Positions 1-5,185 of a stretch of 5,249 nt of DNA are shown in pieces (the first letter of the stretch is position 1; the number at the start of each line of letters is the position of its first letter). The DNA is from Bacillota bacterium (GTDB lineage Bacteria > Bacillota > Bacilli > Bacillales > Bacillaceae_J), in the NCBI GenBank assembly GCA_023457235.1, contig JAEWMK010000498.1:1-5249 (forward strand), written 5' to 3'. The translations under genes were made by a program, and so were the position numbers. Below the pieces are notes generated by a model that searched no databases, was not told the DNA's origin, and saw only the letters and a list, made by a program, of their open reading frames with translations.

Positions 1-34
1 TAGTAATGGGGGAAAGAGTTGAAAGGAGTGACTT

Positions 35-301
35 ATGTCAAGGGTAGAAGTTTTTGCTTTGGGTTTAATATTGTTTATCTTTGGCATTGGGTTTTCTTAT
101 TATAGCACGCAAGCCTTTTATGAAAAGTATAAAGAAATACGAAGTGAAACAGATGTCTCAAAAAAGTTTATGAAAGGACTTGGGGAGGTTTGGCTGCACG
201 AATATAGCACTTTAGGGTTTTTGGTATTTACAATCTTATTAATTATTATTGGTGTCATATTAATGTTTTTTTCAATAACAAATGACAGTCAATTTATTTA
301 A
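35..301 (+). CDS. Small two-helix membrane protein, function unknown
   Basis: This 88-residue protein has two hydrophobic segments, at about residues 7-27 and 58-80, separated by a charged loop of about 30 residues (YEKYKEIRSETDVSKKFMKG and on). The loop is rich in Lys and Arg, so by the positive-inside rule it probably faces the cytoplasm. The start is well supported: AAAGGAG at 22-28 lies 6 bases before the ATG. I see no catalytic motif and do not recognise the family. A stop codon at 20-22 in another frame could be the end of a gene upstream of the window. Small membrane proteins like this occur as orphan immunity proteins or as accessory subunits of envelope systems, but nothing in the sequence decides this. 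Confidence that the gene is real is high; its function is open. Confidence 0.8.
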   Translation: MSRVEVFALGLILFIFGIGFSYYSTQAFYEKYKEIRSETDVSKKFMKGLGEVWLHEYSTLGFLVFTILLIIIGVILMFFSITNDSQFI

Positions 302-345
302 CAAGTAATTGATTTTCTCAATTAGAGAATAAAAATTTTATAGGC

Positions 346-373
346 ATTGAACTAAAGGGCCGTTTTGTTCAAT
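346..373. repeat. Perfect inverted repeat with GGGCCG loop
   Basis: ATTGAAC (346-352) pairs perfectly with GTTCAAT (367-373). AAA (354-356) and TTT (363-365) continue the stem after one mismatch, leaving a 6-base GGGCCG loop. It sits in the 132-base gap between the first two genes, just before the candidate promoter of the lipoprotein gene. No T-tract follows, so it is not an ordinary terminator. It resembles hairpins near 3323 and 5186. A second, weaker repeat, TAATTGA/TCAATTA (306-312/318-324), lies right after the first gene. Confidence 0.5.
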
Positions 374-379
374 AAAAGG

Positions 380-410
380 TTGCAAAGGATTTTGAAATAT
401 ATAGTAAAAT
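380..410 (+). promoter_or_regulatory. Candidate sigma-A promoter of the lipoprotein gene
   Basis: TTGCAA at 380-385 could be a -35 box. The -10 is ambiguous: TAGTAA at 402-407 gives a 16-base spacer, while the better match TAAAAT at 405-410 gives 19 bases. TATAGT at 400-405 is also a good -10 but sits too close. Transcription would begin about 15 bases before the ribosome binding site. AT-rich DNA yields such matches by chance. Confidence 0.3.
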
Positions 411-433
411 ACAATTTTTAGGAGGGGGATTTA

Positions 434-1015
434 ATGCAGCTTTTTACGAGTATTTTGATAATTCTGCTGCTATTGTCAGGGTGTTCAAGTAAACCTTCTT
501 TAGAAATCGTAAGTTCAACTGTTGAAATTAGAGATGATAGGGCGGGAGGAATTGGTATTACTTATGGTGAAAAGCAAGGCTTAATTATAAAGCCTATTTC
601 ACTTAGTTATAATTTCATCATAAAGAATACTGGTAAAAAGTCTATTGGGGGAACGGAAAAACCTAATAGCGAGACATTCGATTATGACGATGGAATAAAA
701 GTTAATATTGAACCCAATGAAACGCTAAAATCAGTTTCAGAAGAAGTAATGGGTTTTAACATTTACGACGAAGAAGAAAGGAAAAAGGCTAATTTAGGTG
801 TAGGGAAAACTAGTAATCCAGTTATTGAACCAAATCAGGAAGGAGAATATACCTTTGATTTTGATTTAGGTGCATTAGAGGAAAATCCTGAAATCAGAAT
901 TGCACCTTCCTCAGACCAATTAGATAGGATAAAAAACACTGCGATGAATGCAACGTTAATCGTTTCGGTAGAAGATGAAGAAATTGCTCGATTTGATCTT
1001 AATAATTCAAATTAA
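434..1015 (+). CDS. Putative lipoprotein, function unknown
   Basis: The 193-residue product begins with a hydrophobic stretch ending in LLSGC, a lipobox with the lipidated Cys at residue 17, followed by the typical SSKPS linker. It should be anchored on the outer face of the membrane. The start is set by GGAGGGGG at 421-428 and an in-frame stop at 419-421 that forbids extension. The signal peptide lacks Lys or Arg before the hydrophobic core, which is unusual. The mature part is acidic and hydrophilic. The stretches SYNFIIKNTGKK and ATLIVSVEDEE suggest a beta-rich Ig-like fold like those in many Bacillus surface lipoproteins, but this is an inference. I recognise no catalytic motif. A terminator at 1070-1100 closes the unit, so it is probably monocistronic. 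Confidence 0.82.
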   Translation: MQLFTSILIILLLLSGCSSKPSLEIVSSTVEIRDDRAGGIGITYGEKQGLIIKPISLSYNFIIKNTGKKSIGGTEKPNSETFDYDDGIKVNIEPNETLKSVSEEVMGFNIYDEEERKKANLGVGKTSNPVIEPNQEGEYTFDFDLGALEENPEIRIAPSSDQLDRIKNTAMNATLIVSVEDEEIARFDLNNSN

Positions 1016-1069
1016 GGTATTAAATTAAATTATTATTATCCAACAAAAGGGAGGCTATAACGTAACAAC

Positions 1070-1100
1070 AAGATTGTCATTATGGCAATCTTTTCTTTTT
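1070..1100 (+). terminator. Rho-independent terminator after the lipoprotein gene
   Basis: The arms at 1070-1078 and 1084-1092 form a 9-bp stem with one G-U pair and a 5-base loop (ATTAT). It is followed by TTTTCTTTTT. It lies 55 bases after the lipoprotein stop codon. The run of T and the stem placement are textbook. Confidence 0.75.
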
Positions 1101-1123
1101 ACATATTACTTTTTGAAAAATGA

Positions 1124-1213
1124 AAAATAATCAAAATGAAAATGGAGTATCATGGTATTGTTGCGATATATGGACTTTCAGCACATTTAAGTAATCCTTC
1201 AGAAGAAGTATAA
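1124..1213 (+). other. Short open frame, possible coding remnant
   Basis: This open frame runs from just after a TGA (1121-1123) to TAA at 1211-1213, with an ATG at 1136. It would encode a 25-residue peptide containing EYHGIVAIYGLSAHLSNPSE. The composition looks protein-like, but there is no ribosome binding site and it starts right after the terminator. It may be the tail of a decayed gene, or chance. The rest of the 1016-1259 gap holds that terminator and little else; TATAAC at 1209-1214 is an isolated -10-like match without a convincing -35. Confidence 0.2.
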
Positions 1214-1259
1214 CCTTTTTCACTACTAAAAGTAATTTTCATAGGGAGAGCGAAAATTA

Positions 1260-1871
1260 GTGGCAAATAATATGAATAGAATAATATTGGGTTTAATCCT
1301 CTTAATCGCTATAATCTTATTGTTTTTTTGGAAAATAGGTTTATTTGGGTTATGGACTGGTGGAATTTCGTTTATATCGAGTGATGCAGAAGTATATACG
1401 AATCAAGAGGGAAATATTATAGAAGGTGAATTTCCGATATCAATTGATCTATCAAATTTAGAAAGTAATATAGGTAAAGACTTATATAACGATGGAATCC
1501 ATAGGATATATGTTTCCTCTCTGAGGAATACAGGAAGTGTAGATACAGGAGGGTATACAATTGGTTTTAGAGCAATCGGACAATATTCATTAACTGGGGC
1601 TTCTATAATTTCAGGAGTTCATCACGTTAGTGCTGAAGAAAATCCTCTACCGTATTACTTATCCGCGAAAATGAAAGCTGAATATAATAATAAAGTTTAT
1701 AACAGCTCAGAATCTTGGTTAAGCGGTATTAATTATAAGGATGGGGATGATTTTGGATTTTATATTTTCCCGAGTGAAGCTTATGAGAAAAATGCAGTCT
1801 CATTAAATGAAAAAGGCATTGTTAATATTACGATTACAGGGCTGTATAAAAATATTTGGAGTAAAAAATAA
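1260..1871 (+). CDS. Membrane-anchored surface protein, function unknown
   Basis: The start is GTG at 1260, preceded by GGGAGAG at 1244-1250 with 9 bases between. The ATG four codons later (1272) would be too far from this site. The product has 203 residues. One hydrophobic helix at about residues 8-32 (IILGLILLIAIILLFFWKIG and on), preceded by Arg7, predicts a cytoplasmic N-terminus and about 165 residues outside the cell. There is no lipobox and no cysteine in the protein. The outer part is rich in Ser, Asn, Gly and Tyr and looks beta-rich. I recognise no family or active site. Like the two genes before it, it is a small orphan envelope protein, and it is separated from the lipoprotein by a terminator, so it is transcribed on its own or from an unseen promoter. 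Confidence 0.8.
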   Translation: MANNMNRIILGLILLIAIILLFFWKIGLFGLWTGGISFISSDAEVYTNQEGNIIEGEFPISIDLSNLESNIGKDLYNDGIHRIYVSSLRNTGSVDTGGYTIGFRAIGQYSLTGASIISGVHHVSAEENPLPYYLSAKMKAEYNNKVYNSSESWLSGINYKDGDDFGFYIFPSEAYEKNAVSLNEKGIVNITITGLYKNIWSKK

Positions 1872-1922
1872 CCTATGAATCGATATTACATGCTAAACAA
1901 CCATGAAAATAAACTTCCCTAA

Positions 1923-2060
1923 CTCCGAAAAAATACATTGATCTATGGATTGGATAGACTAGATTAAGAACCAGTATGTCAATCTGAATATATATATACT
2001 TTTGGTCAATTAGGTTTGGTTGGTGGAACACAATTGACTGGAGAAGGAAAAATTGAATAA
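1923..2060 (+). pseudogene. Possible decayed coding fragment with IYGLDRL motif
   Basis: One frame reads LRKNTLIYGLDRLD, a TAA stop at 1965-1967, then 30 more codons (EPVCQSEYIYTFGQLGLVGG, then TQLTGEGKIE) to a TAA at 2058-2060. The peptide on both sides of the internal stop looks coding. IYGLDRL resembles the YIYGxDRL motif known at the end of RHS/YD-repeat proteins, which include polymorphic toxins. That match is only seven residues and may be chance. There is no start codon or ribosome binding site, so it is at most a remnant. Small membrane or exported proteins next to it would fit a decayed toxin-immunity locus, but this is speculation. Confidence 0.25.
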
Positions 2061-2146
2061 GTTTGTGAATTAGTTTACTTAAAGTAGCAAGGGCTTATCC
2101 TACACTTAAAGGGGAGAGAATAAAACAAGAAACTGTCAAGGTGGCA

Positions 2147-2203
2147 GGCCGATTTTTATTAAAAGGTCATACTAAACCACAGAGCCTATGATTAAAATCG
2201 GTC
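2147..2203 (+). repeat. Long foldable inverted repeat upstream of the split gene
   Basis: The outer arms 2147-2156 and 2194-2203 give ten pairs (one G-U), including a perfect CCGATTTT/AAAATCGG. An inner stem, 2165-2171 with 2187-2193, stacks directly on the right arm, with an 8-base bulge on the left and a 15-base loop. A smaller hairpin, CTGTC/GGCAG (2133-2137/2143-2147), lies just before it and resembles a degraded copy of the terminator stem at 1070. The right arm shares bases 2199-2203 with the terminator at 2194-2223, so the two folds exclude each other. Confidence 0.4.
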
Positions 2204-2223
2204 AATATTTTGATCGCTTTTTT
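2194..2223 (+). terminator. Rho-independent terminator or attenuator
   Basis: CGGTCAA (2199-2205) and TTGATCG (2210-2216) form a 7-bp stem with one G-U pair and a TATT loop. Six T follow at 2218-2223, and AAAA precedes the stem at 2194-2197. It stands 73 bases before the start of the next gene. It may end transcription from upstream or, given the competing fold, act as an attenuator. Confidence 0.55.
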
Positions 2224-2281
2224 GTTTGGCCTTTTTTCTGTAGGAATTATTAAACAGTGGATGGGGAGGTTAATTAAATAA
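2210..2281 (+). other. Short membrane-like open frame, possible remnant
   Basis: From TTG at 2210 to TAA at 2279-2281 the frame reads LIAFLFGLFSVGIIKQWMGR and three more residues, like the last helix and basic tail of a membrane protein. Upstream it is open only to a TGA at 2189-2191. It overlaps the terminator, has no ribosome binding site, and ends on the ribosome binding site of the next gene. It may be the 3' tail of a deleted gene. Confidence 0.2.
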
Positions 2282-2295
2282 AGGAGGTATCAGTA

Positions 2296-2502
2296 ATGGG
2301 GTGGGTACGAAGAAAAAATAATATTCATATTGAGGACCTAGATATAGAAACTCTTGAAGAAGTGATGGCATACGTTGGGAAAAACAAAGATACTTACAGA
2401 AAAAAATGGGGTAAATTTAATTATGGAAAAAAGGGGCTCAATTTTCTTGGAATTGGGCTGCATTTATCTTTGGATTTTTTTGGTTTGCATATAGAAAAAT
2501 GA
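2296..2502 (+). CDS. DUF2628-like membrane protein, 5' part of a split gene
   Basis: AAAGGAGGT at 2280-2288, seven bases before the ATG, is a near-perfect ribosome binding site. Read straight through, the product has 68 residues. Only the first 46 look native: a charged cytoplasmic segment with MAYVGKNKDTYRKKWGKFNY, as seen ahead of the membrane part of DUF2628 proteins. The last 22 residues (GLNFLGIGLHLSLDFFGLHI, then EK) look like out-of-frame translation. A shift of -1 at about 2433 instead gives GAQFSWNWAAFIFGFFWFAY, then RKM. This is the characteristic W-AAF-FG-FW--YRKM signature of the family and continues into the following ORF. The joined protein would have 258 residues. This part is therefore half of one gene, either broken by mutation or joined by programmed frameshifting. 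DUF2628 proteins are membrane proteins of unknown function. Confidence 0.8.
   Translation: MGWVRRKNNIHIEDLDIETLEEVMAYVGKNKDTYRKKWGKFNYGKKGLNFLGIGLHLSLDFFGLHIEK
2427..2458 (+). other. Slippery heptamer A-AAA-AAG with downstream hairpin at the frame break
   Basis: In the frame of the 2296 start the codons are GGA AAA AAG GGG, so A-AAA-AAG (2427-2433) is phased exactly as the known -1 slippery site of E. coli dnaX. A -1 slip continues as GGG GCT CAA into the DUF2628 frame. Bases 2436-2443 pair with 2451-2458 (eight pairs, one G-U), a hairpin two bases after the heptamer. That spacer is shorter than the usual 5-8 bases unless the lowest pairs open. I see no good Shine-Dalgarno-like stimulator about 10 bases upstream. 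Confidence 0.45.
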
Positions 2503-3071
2503 ATGTTTATGCGTACTTGTTTTTAGGAGTCATTATCATTATAGATGTACTTTTCCTTATTACAACTAAACAAACAAGTACTAATAATAGCAGTTTCTTT
2601 GGTGTCTTTTTAATTATAGCATTATTAAGTAACCAATCTTATTTGGAGTTTGTAGTAAAAAAGGTTAACAAATTAAAGGAACAGTATCCTAATAAAGGCG
2701 AACGTCTTAAATTGATCGAGAAACGTGGAGGAATTGGTTGGATTAATGTTCTTATCTTTATCTTAGCAATGGTAGTTTATGCTTTCACAATTTCAATCGT
2801 TGAAGAAAATGTATATCAAAATTATGCTGCTCAAAAGTTTGAAGAAGCAATCCAGTTGGAGGAAAAAGGGGAAACAAAAAAAGCTATAACAATATACGAA
2901 AAACTAAAAAATAAAGATCACCCTATACCTGAGATTTCTTTTAATTTAGCTTTACTTTACTTTTCAGAGGGAGATATGGATAAAGCTGAAGAAGAAATCA
3001 ATAACTTTCTGGAATATGAACCAGACGATGAAGAAGCAAGACAAATAAAGCAAGAAATATTATCACAGTAA
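2499..3071 (+). CDS. DUF2628-like membrane protein with TPR-like C-terminus, 3' part of a split gene
   Basis: The ATG at 2499 overlaps the upstream stop codon as ATGA, but no ribosome binding site precedes it. This Met matches the M of the family's YRKM signature, so it is probably internal. The true frame is open back to about 2433. From 2499 there are 190 residues: helices at about 4-22, 32-45 and 80-100, with a basic loop between (NQSYLEFVVKKVNKLKEQYP), a feature of DUF2628 proteins. Residues about 112-187 are helical and TPR-like: AAQKFEEAIQLEEKGETKKA, then SFNLALLYFSEGDMDKAEEE. TPR units usually bind partner proteins; the domain should lie on one face of the membrane after the last helix. 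There is no stop or damage after the frame break, which suggests a recent mutation, a sequencing error, or a functional recoding site. Separate translation by coupling at the ATGA is a fourth option. Confidence 0.8.
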   Translation: MNVYAYLFLGVIIIIDVLFLITTKQTSTNNSSFFGVFLIIALLSNQSYLEFVVKKVNKLKEQYPNKGERLKLIEKRGGIGWINVLIFILAMVVYAFTISIVEENVYQNYAAQKFEEAIQLEEKGETKKAITIYEKLKNKDHPIPEISFNLALLYFSEGDMDKAEEEINNFLEYEPDDEEARQIKQEILSQ

Positions 3072-3146
3072 TCATTAAATTTGATCTTTTTACTACCGCT
3101 TGTTTATAACTGCCTTTTTAGAGCATTTTATTAAGTCCAAATATTA

Positions 3147-3305
3147 ATGTCTGTTACGGTTGGTTTTTTTTTGTCATTATATGGTGGATTTACCTATAAT
3201 AAAAAAAGACACGAAAACGATGGTTTGGATAGTTCTGGAGCCGATTCAATCATTGGTGCCATCATAGCTTTATCCGTTGTCATCTTATTAAAAGGGGATT
3301 CTTAA
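3147..3305 (+). CDS. Small membrane ORF of 52 codons, intact or remnant
   Basis: ATG 3147 to TAA 3305 encodes 52 residues with two hydrophobic segments, VTVGFFLSLYGGF (3-15) and SIIGAIIALSVVILL (34-48). They flank a hydrophilic link, TYNKKRHENDGLDSSGAD. The composition is convincingly coding, but no ribosome binding site precedes the ATG and the frame is closed by TAA at 3132-3134. A run of nine T (3164-3172) in the first codons is a likely slippage point. The preceding stretch 3078-3131 also reads as a short hydrophobic peptide in another frame (LIFLLPLVYN). It may be a real small membrane protein with a poor start, or the 3' end of a damaged gene. I do not recognise the family. Confidence 0.4.
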   Translation: MSVTVGFFLSLYGGFTYNKKRHENDGLDSSGADSIIGAIIALSVVILLKGDS

Positions 3306-3322
3306 AGTAGGGGAAATACCTA

Positions 3323-3351
3323 TTCCTATTGAACGGGCGGTTTAGTGGAAA
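3323..3351. repeat. Hairpin with GGGCG loop, resembling the one at 346
   Basis: Bases 3323-3334 and 3340-3351 pair at 11 of 12 positions, with three G-U pairs, around a GGGCG loop. ATTGAAC and then GGGC, GTTT and GT recur in the same order as at 346-368. Apart from a 4-base gap, 17 of 19 bases are the same. No T-tract follows. Confidence 0.35.
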
Positions 3352-3370
3352 AAGGAATTAATATAAACAA

Positions 3371-3420
3371 TAAGCCTGTATCCATGATTACTTGTTAATC
3401 TAAGATACAGGTTTTGTATT
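3371..3420 (+). terminator. Rho-independent terminator before the sigma operon
   Basis: CCTGTATC (3375-3382) and GATACAGG (3404-3411) are perfect arms, extended by AAG/TTT with one G-U pair. An inner stem GATTA/TAATC (3386-3390/3396-3400) closes most of the loop. TTTTGTATTT follows. It separates the small membrane ORF from the sigma operon and could also work on the other strand. Confidence 0.7.
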
Positions 3421-3486
3421 TCAGTTATAATCGTATGGATGAATCCCTTTACGGAATATTTATAAAAATCATTGAAGGATTAAACA

Positions 3487-3514
3487 TTGAATAGAAACGA
3501 ATCTTTGTTAAAAT
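3487..3514 (+). promoter_or_regulatory. Candidate sigma-A promoter of the sigma operon
   Basis: TTGAAT (3487-3492), a 16-base spacer and TAAAAT (3509-3514) match the housekeeping consensus at 4 of 6 and 5 of 6 bases. It could give basal expression ahead of the autoregulated promoter. Nothing but sequence match supports it. Confidence 0.35.
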
Positions 3515-3531
3515 AAATATTTTTTAAAAAT

Positions 3532-3558
3532 TGAACCTATTATAGTTTGATAATCGTC
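3532..3558 (+). promoter_or_regulatory. Candidate ECF-sigma (autoregulatory) promoter
   Basis: TGAACC (3532-3537), a 17-base spacer and CGTC (3555-3558) closely follow the TGAAAC-N16/17-CGTC pattern recognised by Bacillus extracytoplasmic sigma factors such as SigX, SigM and SigV. It lies about 43 bases before the sigma gene start. Such genes are commonly transcribed from their own promoter, so autoregulation is likely. Confidence 0.6.
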
Positions 3559-3600
3559 TAATAGCGGAATTTGAAGTAGGTTGAAAGAGAGGGCAGTAGA

Positions 3601-4128
3601 ATGGACAAATCAGAAAAAGATTGCGTATTAGAAAAAATAATGATTGAATACGGTAATGAATTGGTACGATTGGCATTTTCTTATGTGAGAGATGCTGAGA
3701 TAGCTAAGGATCTAGTTCAAAATACGTTTATTAAATGTTACAAAAACCTTGATTCGTTTCGTTATGACGCACAGATTAAAACATGGCTCTATCGTATCAC
3801 CATTAACGAATGTAAAGATTATTTAAAAAGTTGGAATTACAAAATGGTTCAAGTAAAAAGTTTTATAAATGAAGCAGCTAGATCAGTATTACCATCAGTG
3901 GAAAAATCCGTTATTGATCAATACAATAACGAACAAATGAAAGAGACGATCAGTTCTCTTCCAAAAAAGTATCGAGAAGTAGTTTATCTATACTACCACG
4001 ATTCTTTAAAAACAGATGAAATTTCTAAAGTATTAAATATTCCAGTTAATACAGTGAAAACAAGATTAAGAAGAGCAAAGCAAAGATTAGAGCCGATGTT
4101 GAAGGAGGCCGAACTAAATGAAAGATAA
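3601..4128 (+). CDS. ECF-family RNA polymerase sigma factor
   Basis: The 175-residue product has the two-domain layout and length of extracytoplasmic-function sigma factors. Region 2 covers about residues 12-77: the AFSYVRDAEIAKDLVQNTFI core helix, then FR and TWLYRITINECKDYLK for -10 recognition and melting. After a variable linker, region 4 covers about 114-168: SLPKKYREVVYLYYHDSLKT, then the helix-turn-helix DEISKVLNIPVNTVKTRLRR for -35 binding. It directs polymerase to a small regulon, probably in envelope stress. The ATG follows AGAGGG at 3588-3593, a modest ribosome binding site. The gene ends 11 bases inside the next gene, a membrane protein that is probably its anti-sigma factor, so they are translationally coupled. 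It resembles the SigV/SigX type, but I cannot assign the subgroup. It is intact, and family assignment is secure. Confidence 0.95.
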   Translation: MDKSEKDCVLEKIMIEYGNELVRLAFSYVRDAEIAKDLVQNTFIKCYKNLDSFRYDAQIKTWLYRITINECKDYLKSWNYKMVQVKSFINEAARSVLPSVEKSVIDQYNNEQMKETISSLPKKYREVVYLYYHDSLKTDEISKVLNIPVNTVKTRLRRAKQRLEPMLKEAELNER

Positions 4129-5113
4129 AAGTTTGAAGGATACATTTAACCATATGTCTAACCAAGAACTAACATTTACGAAGGAAGACCGTGATGAAGT
4201 GTTTGAACAACTTCATAAAATGGAAAAGAATAATTTCCAAAAGAAAACTCTAGTATCTATTTCAAAAAAATTCGCTCCACATACTGTTTCTTTGTTTGCG
4301 TTAGGCTTGTGTCTATTACTCTTTATTCCAATGATTCTTCAAGGAAACGTTAATAACGAAAATAACGGAACTGATTCGAATGGAGTAGTAGCTCAAAAAG
4401 ACAAAGACTATACCGCATTATTTACGGTGAAAGATGAGAATAATAGAATACATATTAACCTTTTACTGGCTTATAGCAAAGATAAAAAGACGATGAAGGT
4501 TCTATCAATTCCTCGTGATACTTATGCTCCGATATTGAATAATGATGGAACTACCACATATGATAAATTGACATTTGCTTATGTTCATGGTTCAGGAGGA
4601 GCTGAAAGTGTAAGAACAACAGTTTCTAACCTATTTGATTTACCAATCGATTATTATGCAGTTATGGATTTAGAAACCCTTTCAACGATGATTGATGCAG
4701 TGAATGGGATAGAATACGACTTGCAAGAAGATATTCAAGTAAGAGCTATATCTCAAGTGGCATTTGATTTCAAAAAGGGGCCTCATCGTTTGAATGGAGA
4801 AGAGGTTGTGGCATTAATGATGGATGCTACTGTGGGAAAAAGCTTGAATGAAAAACACCAATTAAATATCATTAATGCATTTATTAATCAATTAATAAAC
4901 GGATTACCACAAACACAACTAAATCAATTTACTACACAAATGGAAGGCAATATTCCAATGGAACAATTGTTAGTGAATAAAGTGGATATTCCTTCGATAG
5001 AATCGGTATCATTAATCGATGGAATGATGAATACAAGGATAGACGAGTCTTACTATATTAAATTTGAAAAAGGTTTTTTAGATTCAGTTTCAGAAGAGTT
5101 AACCACATTTTAA
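4118..5113 (+). CDS. Probable anti-sigma factor with extracellular LCP (LytR-CpsA-Psr) domain
   Basis: AAGGAGG (4102-4108) lies 9 bases before the ATG, inside the sigma gene. The 331 residues comprise a hydrophilic cytoplasmic segment (1-55, with TFTKEDRDEVFEQLHKMEK), one helix (about 57-74), a linker and an extracellular LCP domain (about 98-265). LCP marks are SIPRDTY (130-136), YDK (148-150), AYVHG (154-158), PIDYY (176-180), DAVNGIEYDL (193-202) and LNGEE (225-229). Active LCP enzymes move undecaprenyl-linked glycopolymers such as teichoic acid onto peptidoglycan. Here the usual Arg-rich stretch after LNGEE reads VVALMMDATVGKSLNEKHQL, without Arg, and the early R-x-D motif seems to have His for Asp. 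By-eye alignment thus suggests lost catalysis. Position, overlap and topology point to an anti-sigma factor whose LCP-like domain senses an envelope signal; this is inference. No zinc-type HxxxCxxC anti-sigma motif is present. A true but divergent LCP enzyme is the alternative. Confidence 0.82.
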   Translation: MKDKSLKDTFNHMSNQELTFTKEDRDEVFEQLHKMEKNNFQKKTLVSISKKFAPHTVSLFALGLCLLLFIPMILQGNVNNENNGTDSNGVVAQKDKDYTALFTVKDENNRIHINLLLAYSKDKKTMKVLSIPRDTYAPILNNDGTTTYDKLTFAYVHGSGGAESVRTTVSNLFDLPIDYYAVMDLETLSTMIDAVNGIEYDLQEDIQVRAISQVAFDFKKGPHRLNGEEVVALMMDATVGKSLNEKHQLNIINAFINQLINGLPQTQLNQFTTQMEGNIPMEQLLVNKVDIPSIESVSLIDGMMNTRIDESYYIKFEKGFLDSVSEELTTF

Positions 5114-5123
5114 CTAAATAGAA

Positions 5124-5150
5124 AGTAAAAACTTTTGGAGTAATTTTACT
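5124..5150 (+). other. AT-rich inverted repeat after the sigma operon
   Basis: AGTAAAA (5124-5130) pairs with TTTTACT (5144-5150), and ACT/AGT extends the stem with a 2-base bulge. It lies 10 bases after the operon, but has few G-C pairs and no T-tract after it, so it is a doubtful terminator. The rest of 5114-5249 shows no gene that I can support. Confidence 0.25.
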
Positions 5151-5185
5151 AATCGTGATAATGTTATTTCGGTTGGTGAATATTT

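Noticed and set aside
1989..1998. Alternating TA run that could be read as a -10 box.
   Set aside because: No -35 at a suitable distance, and such runs are common in AT-rich DNA.
2077..2111. Direct repeat ACTTAAAG at 2077-2084 and 2104-2111.
   Set aside because: Eight bases of AT-rich sequence, only two copies and no adjoining gene; not enough to call a binding site.
2138..2151. AAGGTGGCAGGCCG resembles the 14-base T-box motif AGGGTGGNACCGCG, near a terminator.
   Set aside because: The ACCGC core is not conserved, and I found no convincing specifier stem or AGTA loop upstream, so it is not called a T-box leader.
2499..2502. ATGA stop-start overlap suggesting two separate coupled genes.
   Set aside because: No ribosome binding site precedes this ATG, and family-like coding sequence continues upstream of it in the same frame, so the ATG is most likely an internal Met.
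3071..3100. ATCA/TGAT stem followed by CTTTTT just after the split gene.
   Set aside because: The stem is only 4 bp and AT-rich, too weak to call a terminator.
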